Below, piece after piece: positions 25,317 to 33,613 of a stretch of 64,000 bases of DNA (positions within the stretch are counted from its first letter, which is position 1; each line of letters opens with the position of its first letter). The stretch is from positions 310,001 through 374,000 of the forward strand of contig CAWCGJ010000005.1 of the NCBI GenBank assembly GCA_963795055.1, given 5' to 3'. Source of the DNA: JASHPR01 sp963795055. GTDB lineage: Bacteria > Actinomycetota > Actinomycetes > Streptosporangiales > Streptosporangiaceae. Made by a program: the position numbers and the translations under genes. Under the pieces are notes generated by a model, which was given only the letters and a program-made list of their open reading frames with translations, did not search any database and was not told the origin of the DNA.

Positions 25317-26110
25317 CCGCTCCGGCTACCGTCCCGGCCCGGGGGGGTGACCCCCCCGACCCCCCCGGGCCATCAACCATGCCGCCTCCCACCATGGGAG
25401 GCCAGCCGGCCGCCGCGGCGGCCACCTTGCTCGCGGCGCTGGAGACCGTCAGGGACCCGGAGCTGGACGAGCCGATCACCTCGCTCGGCTTCGTCACGTC
25501 GTGCGCGCTGTCGCCCGACCGCCGCGCCGTGGTCCGGCTGCGCCTGCCGACCTACTTCTGCGCGCCCAACTTCGCGTTCTTGATGGTGGCGGACGCGTAC
25601 GACGCCGTCAGCGCGCTGCCGGGCGTGCGGAGCGCGGAGGTGGTGCTGGAAGACCACTTCGCCTCCGACGCGATCAACGGGGGAGTGGCGGCCCACGCGG
25701 GCTTCGTGCACAGCTTCGACGGCGAGGCCGTCAGCGAGCTGCACGAGCTGCGCGCCGACTTCCTGCGCAAGGCGGTCATGGCCGGGACCGATCAGGTATG
25801 CCGGCCGCTGCTGGCCGCGGGCACCGACCCGGCCCGGCTGCTGGACCTGGCGCTGGGCGACCTGCCGCCGTCGGCGCCGCTGGAACGGCTGCGCCAGCGG
25901 CGGGCCGAGCTCGGACTGCCGGCCGGCGACGACGCGCCGCTGGTGATCGAGCCGGCGACCGGCGCCCGGGTGAGCCCGGACGCCCTGCCGCTGCACCTGC
26001 GGCGGGCTCGCGTCACGCGGGTCAGCATCGAGTCGAACGGCAGCATCTGCCGCGGCATGCTGCGGCACCGGTACGACTCTTCAGGACTAGGCGAGGAGGA
26101 AGAGCAGTGA
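25313..26110 (+). CDS. DUF59 / MIP18-like metal-sulfur cluster assembly domain protein
   Basis: 265 aa. DUF59 core RDPELDEPITSLGFVTSCAL with YFCAPNFAFLMV supplying a Cys, as in PaaD/SufT-type Fe-S assembly factors. The C-terminal half is long and unassigned. A Pro/Gly stretch near residue 8-25 is encoded by G7 and C7 runs (25338-25370) that form a strong hairpin. In mim clusters this gene may help to insert iron into the di-iron or 2Fe-2S sites (inference). GTGA overlap with adh. Confidence 0.83.
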   Translation: MTAPATVPARGGDPPDPPGPSTMPPPTMGGQPAAAAATLLAALETVRDPELDEPITSLGFVTSCALSPDRRAVVRLRLPTYFCAPNFAFLMVADAYDAVSALPGVRSAEVVLEDHFASDAINGGVAAHAGFVHSFDGEAVSELHELRADFLRKAVMAGTDQVCRPLLAAGTDPARLLDLALGDLPPSAPLERLRQRRAELGLPAGDDAPLVIEPATGARVSPDALPLHLRRARVTRVSIESNGSICRGMLRHRYDSSGLGEEEEQ

Positions 26111-27132
26111 AGGCCGTCCGACTGCACGAGTTTCACCAGCCTCCGGTGGTCGACGACATACCGGAGCCCACCATCCGCGGCCCGCTCGACGTCATCGTCA
26201 AGATCGGCGGGGCCGGGGTCTGCCGCACCGACCTGCACATCATGGAGGGCCAGTGGGACGCGGCCATGCACACGCCGCTGCCCTACGTCCTGGGCCACGA
26301 GAACGCGGGATGGGTGCACGAGGTCGGCCCGGGGGTCACCAACGTGGCGGTCGGCGACACCGTGATCCTGCATCCGCTCGTTACCTGCGGCCTGTGCCGG
26401 GCCTGCCGGGCCGGCGACGACATGCACTGCATCAACAGCGAGTTCCCCGGCCTGTCCCGTGACGGCGGGATGGCCGAGTACCTGCTCACCTCGGCCCGGG
26501 CCTGCATCAAGCTCGACCCGGCCACCCAGCCGAAGGACGTGGCGGCGCTGGCCGACGCGGGGATCACCGCCTACCACGCGGTGCGCAAGGCGATCCCGCT
26601 GCTGTACCCCGGCACCACCTGCGTGGTCATCGGCGCCGGCGGGCTCGGTCACATCGGCGTTCAGTGCCTGGCCGCGCTCACCGCGACCACGATCATCGTG
26701 GTGGACCGGAACCCGGACGCGCTCAAGCTGGCCGAGCAGCTGGGCGCGAACCGCACGGTGGTCGCCGACGGCGGGCAGGTGACCGCGGTGCAGGAGCTGA
26801 CCGGCGGGGCGGGTGCCCACGTGGTCCTCGACTTCGTGGCCGAGCAGGGCGCGGAGAACGACGGATGGAACATGACCGGCGAGGCCGGCTCGTACTTCGT
26901 CATCGGCTACGGCGGCACCCTGCACATCCCGACCCTCGACATCATCACGACCGAGCGCAACATCATCGGGAATATCGTCGGGACCTACAACGACCTGGCC
27001 GAGCTCATGGTCCTGGCCGAGGCCGGGAAGGTCACCCTGCACACCCGGACGTACCCGCTGGACGCCGCGCCGGACGCCATCGCCGATCTCGACGCGGGCC
27101 GGGTTCGCGGCCGCGCCATCCTCGTCCCCTAG
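26107..27132 (+). CDS. Zinc-dependent alcohol dehydrogenase of the mim cluster
   Basis: 341 aa, GTG start. Catalytic zinc site Cys39 (GVCRTDLH) and His64-Glu65 (GHEN); structural zinc Cys94, 97, 100, 108 (CGLCRACRAGDDMHC). NAD site VIGAGGLGHIGVQ. Expected to oxidise 2-propanol to acetone, or another secondary alcohol made by the monooxygenase. Overlaps the DUF59 gene by GTGA and is followed 12 nt later by groEL, so it belongs to the operon. Confidence 0.92.
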   Translation: MKAVRLHEFHQPPVVDDIPEPTIRGPLDVIVKIGGAGVCRTDLHIMEGQWDAAMHTPLPYVLGHENAGWVHEVGPGVTNVAVGDTVILHPLVTCGLCRACRAGDDMHCINSEFPGLSRDGGMAEYLLTSARACIKLDPATQPKDVAALADAGITAYHAVRKAIPLLYPGTTCVVIGAGGLGHIGVQCLAALTATTIIVVDRNPDALKLAEQLGANRTVVADGGQVTAVQELTGGAGAHVVLDFVAEQGAENDGWNMTGEAGSYFVIGYGGTLHIPTLDIITTERNIIGNIVGTYNDLAELMVLAEAGKVTLHTRTYPLDAAPDAIADLDAGRVRGRAILVP

Positions 27133-27144
27133 GAGGCTTACCGA

Positions 27145-28836
27145 ATGGCCAAGGAACTCCGCTTCGGCGAGGACGCGCGCAGCCTGCTGCTCCGTGGCGT
27201 CGACCAGCTGGCCGAGGCCGTGAAGTCCACGCTGGGGCCCAAGGGCCGCAACGTCATCCTGGAGAAGATCACCGGGACGCCGGTGGTCACCAACGACGGG
27301 GTGACGATCGCGCGGGAGATCCACCTCAAGAACCAGTTCGAGAACATGGGCGCCCAGCTGGTCAAGGAAGCGGCGATCAAGACCAACGACATCGTCGGCG
27401 ACGGCACGACCACGGCCACGGTGATCGCCCAGGCGATCATCCGGCAGGGCATGCAGGCGATCGGCTCCGGCGCCAACCCGGTCCTGGTCAAGCGGGGCAT
27501 CGACCTCGCCGTCGCCCGGCTGGTCGAGCACCTGCAGGGCGTCGCGCACCCGGTGGTCACCGAGCAGGACTACGCCCGGGTGGCGGCGATCTCCGCGAAC
27601 GACGACGACTCGGTCGGCGCGGTGATCGCCAAGGCGCTGTACACCGTCGGTGACGGCGGCACCGTCACCGTGGAGGAGTCGGCGGTCAACGGGATGAGCG
27701 TCGACTTCGTCGAGGGGTTCGAGTTCGACAACGGGTACCTGTCGCCGTACATGGTGACCAACCCGGCCAGCCTCGAGGCGATCGTCGACGACCCGTACAT
27801 CCTGATGTGCAGCGAGAAGATCACCAAGGTGCAGCAGCTGATGCCGGTGCTCGACAAGATCATGAGAGCGCCGCGGCCGCTGATCATCATCGCCGAGAGC
27901 GTCGAGGGCACGGCGCTGTCCATGCTGGTGCACAACCACGTCAACCGGGTGTTCCAGTGCGTGGCGGTACGGGCCCCCGGCTTCGGCGACCGGCGGCTGC
28001 ACAAACTGGAGGACATCGCCGCGATCTGCGGTGGCGCCGTGTTCAGCAAGCACTCCGGGTTCACCCTGGAGACGATGACGATCGACCAGCTCGGCCGGGC
28101 CGCGCAGGTCCGGGTCACCGCGGACAGCACCGCCATCATCGGCGGCGCCGGGTCCCCCGAGGACGTCGAGTTCCGGGTCACCCAGCTGCGCGCCGAGCTG
28201 GAACGGGCCACGTTCGGGGTCGACGAGGACGTGCTGACCGAGCGGATCGGGGCGCTGACCGGCAAGGTCGCCGTGATCCGGGTCGGGGCGCCCACCCCCG
28301 CCGAGCTGAAGGAACTGCAGCACCGGGTCGAGGACGCGCTGTCCGCGACCCGGGCCGCGATGGCCGAGGGCATCGTCGCGGGCGGCGGGGCCGCGCTGCT
28401 GCACGCCGAGAGCAGCCTGGACGACCTGCAGGTCAAGGACGACTACGCGACCGGCGTCGACATCGTGCGCCGGGCGCTGCCCGAGCCCGCGTTCCTGATC
28501 GCCGCCAACGCGGGCTACTCCGGCCAGGAGGTGCTGGCGCAGACCGAGAAGCTGGGCCGGGACGAAGGCTTCGACGCGCTGCAGGGCCGCTACGGCAACA
28601 TGATCGAGATGGGCATCATCGACCCGCTGCGGGTCACCCGGTCCGCGCTGCAGAACGGGGCCTCGGTGGCCGGGCTGCTGCTCACCACGAACACCCTGGT
28701 CGCCGAGGAGCAGACGCCCTGGGGCGGCAGCGCCGCGCTCATGACCGAGTACGGCCCGCTCGATGAGGGCCTGAACCAGCCGTCTCCTGACTCCAGCACG
28801 CCGCAGTCGCTCGGGCTCGGCCCCTCGATCGGCTGA
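27145..28836 (+). CDS. mimG: GroEL-like chaperonin for monooxygenase folding
   Basis: 563 aa. Perfect AGGAGG before the ATG. HSP60 signatures: STLGPKGRNVILEK, GDGTTTATVIAQAI, and AAMAEGIVAGGGAALLHAES. It lacks the usual Gly-Gly-Met tail and ends in a Ser/Pro-rich stretch, as dedicated chaperonins do. In mycobacteria the mim-linked chaperonin is required to produce soluble MimA. No groES is beside it, so a co-chaperonin from elsewhere must serve. NRAMP follows after 11 nt. Confidence 0.93.
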   Translation: MAKELRFGEDARSLLLRGVDQLAEAVKSTLGPKGRNVILEKITGTPVVTNDGVTIAREIHLKNQFENMGAQLVKEAAIKTNDIVGDGTTTATVIAQAIIRQGMQAIGSGANPVLVKRGIDLAVARLVEHLQGVAHPVVTEQDYARVAAISANDDDSVGAVIAKALYTVGDGGTVTVEESAVNGMSVDFVEGFEFDNGYLSPYMVTNPASLEAIVDDPYILMCSEKITKVQQLMPVLDKIMRAPRPLIIIAESVEGTALSMLVHNHVNRVFQCVAVRAPGFGDRRLHKLEDIAAICGGAVFSKHSGFTLETMTIDQLGRAAQVRVTADSTAIIGGAGSPEDVEFRVTQLRAELERATFGVDEDVLTERIGALTGKVAVIRVGAPTPAELKELQHRVEDALSATRAAMAEGIVAGGGAALLHAESSLDDLQVKDDYATGVDIVRRALPEPAFLIAANAGYSGQEVLAQTEKLGRDEGFDALQGRYGNMIEMGIIDPLRVTRSALQNGASVAGLLLTTNTLVAEEQTPWGGSAALMTEYGPLDEGLNQPSPDSSTPQSLGLGPSIG

Positions 28837-28847
28837 GGCCCCGGCCG

Positions 28848-30158
28848 ATGGCCGGGGTCCAGACCGCCCAGACGGCGGGGGCGCCCGGATCCCCCGCCGC
28901 GCCCGCGGTCGGCCTGGCGGAGCCCAGCGGGCTGCGGCGGCTGCGCTCGCGCGGGCGGGCCCGCGGCATCGTGGCCCTGCTCGGCCCGGCGTTCGTGGCC
29001 GCGGTCGCCTACGTCGACCCCGGTAACTTCGCCACCAATTTCGCCGCGGGGGCGCGGTTCGGCTACGCGCTTGCGTGGGCGGTGGTGACGGCCAACCTGA
29101 TGGCCATGCTGGTGCAGTACCTGTCCGCCAAGACCGGCGTCGCGACCGGGCGCGACCTGCCGGAGCTGTGCCGGGAGCACTTCGGCGCGCCGGTGTCGCT
29201 GGGCCTGTGGGTGCAGGCGGAGCTCATCGCCATGGCCACCGACCTGGCCGAGTTCGTCGGGGCGGCGCTCGGGCTGTACCTGCTCTTCCGCGTGCCGCTG
29301 CTGGCGGCCGGGCTGGTCACGGCGGTGGTCGCGTTCGGGATCCTCGCCCTGGAGCAGCGCGGCTACCGGCGCTTCGAGCTGGCGATCGCCGGCCTGCTCG
29401 GCATCGTGTTCCTGGGCTTCGCCTGCGACCTGGCCGGCGTCGGGGCCAGCCCGGCGGGCATCGCGGCCGGGCTGGTGCCCCATCTGGGCAGCGGCCGGCT
29501 GCTGCTGGTGTCGGGGATCATCGGGGCCACGGTCATGCCGCACGTCATCTACCTGCATTCCGCGCTGACGAAGTCCCGGGTGAGCTGCGGCGACGACGCC
29601 GAGCGGCGCGAGCTGCTGCGCTTCCAGCGCCTCGACGTGGTCATGGCGCTCGGCGCGGCCGGCCTGATCAACCTGGCCATGCTGTTCGTGGCCGCCTCGG
29701 TGTTCCACCACACCGGCGTGCCCGGGGTGGACTCGCTCGAAGCCGCGCACGCCGGGCTGGCCCGGCTGGTCGGCGGCGGGGCCGCGCTGGCGTTCGCGGT
29801 CGCGCTGCTCGCGTCGGGGCTGTCATCATCGAGCGTGGGCACCTACGCGGGCCAGGTGGTCATGCAGGGCTTCGTCCGCCGCCGCATCCCGGTGTGGGTG
29901 CGCCGCGGGCTCACCATGCTGCCCGCGCTGATCGTGCTCGGGCTCGGCCTGCCCGTTACCGACAGCCTGGTGATCTCGCAGGTCGTGCTGTCCTTCGGCA
30001 TCCCGTTCGCGCTGGTGCCGCTGGTGCTGCTGACCCGGCGCGCGGACATCATGGGACCGCTGGCCAACCGCCCGCTCACCACCGCCGCGGCCGGCGGCAT
30101 CGCTGCGATGATCATCGCCCTCAACGTCTACCTGCTCTGGGCCACCTTCGCCGGGTGA
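28848..30158 (+). CDS. NRAMP family divalent metal (Mn/Fe) transporter
   Basis: 436 aa with eleven or so helices. Both metal-site motifs are present: DPGNF in helix 1 (VAYVDPGNFATN) and MPH in helix 6 (TVMPHVIYLHS). Imports Mn(II) or Fe(II) with protons. It starts 11 nt after the groEL stop on the same strand, so it should be made with the monooxygenase. Iron supply for the di-iron hydroxylase and 2Fe-2S reductase is a plausible purpose (inference); I do not know this gene as a standard member of mim clusters. Confidence 0.9.
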   Translation: MAGVQTAQTAGAPGSPAAPAVGLAEPSGLRRLRSRGRARGIVALLGPAFVAAVAYVDPGNFATNFAAGARFGYALAWAVVTANLMAMLVQYLSAKTGVATGRDLPELCREHFGAPVSLGLWVQAELIAMATDLAEFVGAALGLYLLFRVPLLAAGLVTAVVAFGILALEQRGYRRFELAIAGLLGIVFLGFACDLAGVGASPAGIAAGLVPHLGSGRLLLVSGIIGATVMPHVIYLHSALTKSRVSCGDDAERRELLRFQRLDVVMALGAAGLINLAMLFVAASVFHHTGVPGVDSLEAAHAGLARLVGGGAALAFAVALLASGLSSSSVGTYAGQVVMQGFVRRRIPVWVRRGLTMLPALIVLGLGLPVTDSLVISQVVLSFGIPFALVPLVLLTRRADIMGPLANRPLTTAAAGGIAAMIIALNVYLLWATFAG

Positions 30159-30267
30159 CCCGGCCGCGGCGCGCCTCCCCGGGAAGTTTCAGCCGGGCTG
30201 GCAGGGTAGCGGAAGAGGCTGACACGCCCCTGGCCTCGCCAGGACCTCCGCGGAGGAGTGAACGCTC

Positions 30268-30471
30268 ATGCCGGGAATCAGCGACGTCCGCCTGCGCGCC
30301 GGGTACGCGCACCTGCCGGTCGAGGAGGGGACGGCGGACGGCAAGACCAGGATCAGCTGCGCGGGCGCCAGATGCACGGCCTGGGACCCGCGGCCGTGCG
30401 AGTCGCGGGGCGAAGCGCAGTTCTGGTACAACCGGCACATCTCGCAGCCCCTGCTCCACCATCTGAGGTAA
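30268..30471 (+). CDS. Small hypothetical protein
   Basis: 67 aa. A clear RBS (GGAGGAGTGAA) before the ATG supports it. No membrane segment; three Cys (ISCAGARC and PRPCES) could bind metal. Same direction as the NRAMP gene, 109 nt behind it; ends 9 nt before the convergent sortase gene. No family recognised. Confidence 0.5.
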   Translation: MPGISDVRLRAGYAHLPVEEGTADGKTRISCAGARCTAWDPRPCESRGEAQFWYNRHISQPLLHHLR

Positions 30472-30480
30472 GCAGCGCCC

Positions 30481-31191
30481 TCACGGGCCGCGCGACGAGG
30501 TGAGGATCGCGAATACCACCGTCGAACTCAGGTAATGGCCGGTGGCGTAGTCGAAGGTCCCGCCGCACGTTATCAGGCGCAAAGCGGCGTAATCGGTCGC
30601 GCCGTAAATGGCTTCCGCGGGGAAATTGGTTTTGCGGTACTGGCGCACGCCGGTGACGCGGAAAACCGCGGTGACCCCGTCGGCGAGCCGCACGTTGACG
30701 CTGTCCCCCGGGCGGAGGGCCCCGAGGCGGAAGAAGACCGCGGGCCCCTGATAACTGTCGAGATGGCCTTCGATGACCGACGCCCCGATCTGGCCCGGGG
30801 TCGCCGAGTACTTAAACCACGCCGCCTCATCTGCCTCCGTGTACAGCGACGGCACGGCGATCATGCCGTCGGCATCGATGCCCAGATGCAGCAGTTTCGA
30901 ATTCACGCCGATGGCCGGGATAGCGACGGACACCGGCACCGAGCGGGACAGCGACAGCCCGTGGGCCCGGAAGGGGGGCGGCCCGATGTTGCCCGCCGCC
31001 GCCAGCGAGGGCTGCGGCGCGTGCTCCTGGGTAGCGAACGCGACGCCGATCGCGGTGCCCCCGCCCACGATCAGCAGGACGCCGACCATCCCGGCCAGGC
31101 GGGCCCGCAGGCTTCCCGGCGGCCGGCTCCCTGGGGCCTGGCGTCCTGGCCCGCTGGGCGGGGTGGCGTACCCGCTCTCCGGCCAGGACAT
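30481..31191 (-). CDS. Class F sortase
   Basis: 236 aa if started at ATG 31191; the frame runs further up, with no good RBS for any start. A single N-terminal membrane helix (VGVLLIVGGGTAIGVAFA) anchors it outside. Sortase core: SVAIPAIGVNSKL, catalytic His in SVIEGHLDS, catalytic Cys in LITCGGTFDYATGHY, as in actinobacterial class F (small housekeeping-unlike) sortases. The Arg that completes the usual triad is not obvious after the Cys. The divergent neighbour carries a PPTGG-type sorting signal and is the likely substrate. Confidence 0.85.
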   Translation of the reverse strand: MSWPESGYATPPSGPGRQAPGSRPPGSLRARLAGMVGVLLIVGGGTAIGVAFATQEHAPQPSLAAAGNIGPPPFRAHGLSLSRSVPVSVAIPAIGVNSKLLHLGIDADGMIAVPSLYTEADEAAWFKYSATPGQIGASVIEGHLDSYQGPAVFFRLGALRPGDSVNVRLADGVTAVFRVTGVRQYRKTNFPAEAIYGATDYAALRLITCGGTFDYATGHYLSSTVVFAILTSSRGP

Positions 31192-31402
31192 GACCACGCG
31201 AAGCCCGGCTATGCGCCGCCACTCCACCTCCCCCAATACCGTCGTCCCTCCCTCCGGCTTCCTCCGGGATGTTCGACTCGCGTAGCCTGATATTCAACTG
31301 GGGAACAGGTCATGGCATGTCTGTGCCGTCCACGGGCAATACCTTTATGGCCCTCGCTTTCGGGAACGGGACCGCCACTTGCCGGACGGGTGAGGAGGTT
31401 TC

Positions 31403-31855
31403 ATGAAGGTGCATACCACCGCTGCGGGGACGGGGCTGCGCGCGAGCCTGACCGCGCTGGGCTTCGGCATTGTGGCCATACTCGCTTCCGCGGCAATCTC
31501 GGCCTGCACGGGGGGATCCTCGCCTCCGGTAGGACTGCCTACATCCTCACCCTCAACCCCTGCTACGGCAACAGCGACGGCCACGGCGACCGCCACGGCC
31601 ACGGCCACGGCCACGGCCACGGCGACGGCGACGGCGACCGCCGCCCCGACGGACACGGCCACGGTGACGCCAAGCCCGACGGTGACGCCGAGCCCGACGG
31701 TAACGGCCAGCCCGGTCGTCACCGCGGCCCCGCCCACGGGCGGCGGCGGCACGGCCGGGTTCCAGCACGGCCTGCTGCTGTGGATCGGCGGGCTGGCCAT
31801 CCTGGTCGGCGCGGGGAGCATCGTCTACCGCCGGAGGGTCATCAGGAACCGCTGA
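31403..31855 (+). CDS. Cell-wall anchored Thr-Ala repeat protein with PPTGG sorting signal
   Basis: 150 aa, RBS GAGGAGG before the ATG. Hydrophobic signal peptide (residues 15-34) ending in ISAC, which also reads as a lipobox. Then a run of about 14 Thr-Ala dipeptides and TPSPTV-type Thr/Pro/Ser repeats, an extended stalk likely to be O-glycosylated. C-terminus: APPTGGGG, a hydrophobic helix (GLLLWIGGLAILVGAGSIVY) and RRRVIRNR, a complete sortase sorting signal. Divergent from the class F sortase. No binding domain: it may be only a stalk or spacer. Confidence 0.8.
   Translation: MKVHTTAAGTGLRASLTALGFGIVAILASAAISACTGGSSPPVGLPTSSPSTPATATATATATATATATATATATATATAAPTDTATVTPSPTVTPSPTVTASPVVTAAPPTGGGGTAGFQHGLLLWIGGLAILVGAGSIVYRRRVIRNR
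31565..31645 (+). repeat. Hexanucleotide repeat (ACGGCC/ACGGCG) coding Thr-Ala
   Basis: Around thirteen near-perfect copies of a 6-bp unit inside the sorting-substrate gene. Length changes would keep the frame and only vary the Thr-Ala stalk. Confidence 0.85.
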
Positions 31856-31861
31856 CGCAAC

Positions 31862-31928
31862 GAACCTTTTCATCCTCCCCATTGCTGCCCACATGCTCCG
31901 GGCCCGAGTCTGCGGATGAAAAGGGTTC
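31862..31928 (+). repeat. Dispersed inverted-repeat element, copy 3
   Basis: Arms GAACCTTTTCATCC (31862-31875) and GGATGAAAAGGGTTC (31914-31928). Interior CTGCCCACATGCTCCGGGCC region is shared with copies 1 (inverted), 4 and 5. Starts 6 nt after the stop of the Thr-Ala protein, in the sense direction. Confidence 0.85.
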
Positions 31929-32078
31929 GGCTTGTGGGACACCCCAGAATCAGGCCGCCGGATTTGGCCTTTGGCTCATGGCCCAGCCCCCGCCCGGCGC
32001 GTAGCGTGCGGCGCGAGGGCGGCGCCGCGCTTCGCCGCCGCCCACCATCAACCGCGAGGCTGCCCTGCCGGAGTTGCC

Positions 32079-32309
32079 GTGAGCGAGACAGGCCGGTGCC
32101 CATACTGCGGCTCGCCCGTGGGCCGCGACCTGGAGCCGTTGTACCAGGAGGTCCGCAGGATCCGTGAGATCGCTGAGGCCCGGGCGGCGGACGACGACGC
32201 GCGCCGGATCGCCGAGCTCACCCGCCAGGTTCAGGAACTCCGGGCCACGGTGGCCCGCCTCCGGGGACCGGGCGTGGCCGGGACCAGGTGCACCTCGCAG
32301 TCCGCGTGA
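32079..32309 (+). CDS. Small zinc-ribbon/coiled-coil protein
   Basis: 76 aa from GTG 32079 with CCGGAG upstream. N-terminal GRCPYCGSP knuckle, then a helical charged stretch (LEPLYQEVRRIREIAEARAA, later IAELTRQVQELRATVARL) that should form a coiled coil. Only one CxxC pair, so zinc would need two chains. The last 79 nt overlap the convergent MFS frame. Unknown function; moderately supported by start and composition. Confidence 0.55.
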   Translation: MSETGRCPYCGSPVGRDLEPLYQEVRRIREIAEARAADDDARRIAELTRQVQELRATVARLRGPGVAGTRCTSQSA

Positions 32310-33037
32310 CGGATGAGCTGACTGGTCAGGCTGGCATCGAAGAGTTCGCCCGGCCTGGCGTCCACGGCCACCACGATCGGCGCCGGGGCGGGAACGGCCG
32401 GCTCCCCCGCCGCCTCCGGCCGTTCGCCGGTCCCCTGCTCCGCGCGGGTCAGCAGCCGGTGACCGGAGGCGAGGACGCCGATCGCGGCGGTGACCCCGAA
32501 GAACGGGCCGCGCCAGCTGATGGCCCCGAGCTCGCCGCCGACGAGCGGGCCGAGCGCGATGCCGATGCCGAGCGCGGTCTCGTACAAGATGATCGCGCCC
32601 GCGAACCCGCCCGACGCCGCGCCGATGATCACCGCGAGCGAGGTGGCGATGAACAGGGCGTTGCCGAGCCCCCACCCGGCACGGAAGCCGATGATCTGCC
32701 CGATCGAGTGCGACGACCCGGCCAGCGCGCTGAACGCCACGATCAGGATCAGGCCCGCGACCAGGGTCCGCTTGCCGCCGATGCGGCTGGACACCCACCC
32801 GGTCACCAGCATGGCCACGGCGGTCACCACGAGATAGCTGGTGAACAGCAGCTCGACCGCGCTGGGGGAGGCGTGCAGCTGGCCGGACAGCGCCGGCAGG
32901 ATCGGGTCCACCAGCCCGATCCCCATGAACGACACCACGCAGGCGAAGGCGACCGCCCAGACCCCCTTGGGCTGGCGGAACGGGCTCGCGGACGTCGCGT
33001 GCCCGGCGGCTTCCCTGACGCTGTGCCCCGCGCTCAC
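32231..33037 (-). CDS. Half-length MFS transporter with USP-like tail (probably broken)
   Basis: 268 aa. GTG start overlapping the MarR stop (GTGA). Residues 25-190 give exactly six membrane helices of a DHA-type MFS exporter (GIGLVDPILPALSGQL, SSRIGGKRTLVAGLIL, GFRAGWGLGNALF). Helices 7-12 are missing. After an Ala/Glu linker the tail reads IVVAVDARPGE then LTSQLIRHADCEVHLVPA, which resembles the first and last strands of a universal stress protein with the middle lost. It probably cannot transport alone. Originally regulated by the coupled MarR gene. Confidence 0.65.
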   Translation of the reverse strand: MSAGHSVREAAGHATSASPFRQPKGVWAVAFACVVSFMGIGLVDPILPALSGQLHASPSAVELLFTSYLVVTAVAMLVTGWVSSRIGGKRTLVAGLILIVAFSALAGSSHSIGQIIGFRAGWGLGNALFIATSLAVIIGAASGGFAGAIILYETALGIGIALGPLVGGELGAISWRGPFFGVTAAIGVLASGHRLLTRAEQGTGERPEAAGEPAVPAPAPIVVAVDARPGELFDASLTSQLIRHADCEVHLVPATPGPRRRATVARSS

Positions 33038-33573
33038 CGGGCCGCGCCCTCGGAGCCGGGCTGCGGGCCGGACGCGTCCGTGGCCGGCGGGGACGGGCGC
33101 TCCGCCGCGGCGGCCCTGCGGTCGCTGTCCATCTCGCGCAGCCGGTTCAGGGCCGGAACCGCGGCGGCGAGCGTGGCGGCCTCGTCCTGCGACAGCTTGT
33201 CGATCAGGCCGGCGAACGCCCCGGCGCCGGCCTGACGGCGGGCGCGGATGTAGTCGGCCCCGGCGGCGGTCAGCGTCACGAGCACGACGCGCCGGTCGGC
33301 CGGGTCGGGCAGGCGCTCGGCCAGGCCGGCCTGCTCTAGCCCGGTCACGAGCACGCTCATCGACGGCTGGGTGACTCCCTCGATCACGGCCAGGTCGGTG
33401 AGGCGGCGGGCCCCGGTGCGGTCGAGCGTGGACAGCGTCGACGCCGCGGTCAGGCTGATCTCCCGGGGGCCGTGCCGCACCGCGAGCGTCGCCAGCCCGT
33501 ACAGCGCTTCCCCGATGGTGATCCCGAGGGCACGCCGGCTGTCCGTGCTGTCCCCTGCATCGCGCGTCGTCAT
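33034..33573 (-). CDS. MarR family transcriptional regulator
   Basis: 179 aa from ATG 33573. Winged helix: LTAASTLSTLDRTGARRLTD, VTQPSMSVLVTGLEQAGLAE, and the wing DPADRRVVLVTLTAAG. Long Ala/Pro C-terminus. An 18-bp perfect palindrome lies 16 nt upstream, the expected autoregulatory operator. Translationally coupled to the truncated MFS gene, which it presumably controlled as an efflux repressor. Confidence 0.88.
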   Translation of the reverse strand: MTTRDAGDSTDSRRALGITIGEALYGLATLAVRHGPREISLTAASTLSTLDRTGARRLTDLAVIEGVTQPSMSVLVTGLEQAGLAERLPDPADRRVVLVTLTAAGADYIRARRQAGAGAFAGLIDKLSQDEAATLAAAVPALNRLREMDSDRRAAAAERPSPPATDASGPQPGSEGAAR

Positions 33574-33588
33574 GCCCACAAGTATAGT

Positions 33589-33606
33589 CCGAACTATATA
33601 GTTCGG
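33589..33606. promoter_or_regulatory. MarR operator (18-bp perfect palindrome)
   Basis: CCGAACTATATAGTTCGG. On the minus strand it is followed by TATACT (33586-33581), a likely -10 close to the MarR start, so a bound repressor would block the promoter. Confidence 0.7.
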
Positions 33607-33613
33607 CGAATGC

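Noticed and set aside
25792..28404. 870-codon antisense frame over adh and groEL
   Set aside because: Shadow of two certain genes; no domain.
31565..31645. Hexanucleotide run as a CRISPR or VNTR outside genes
   Set aside because: Unit is 6 bp, without spacers, inside a frame with RBS, signal peptide and sorting signal.
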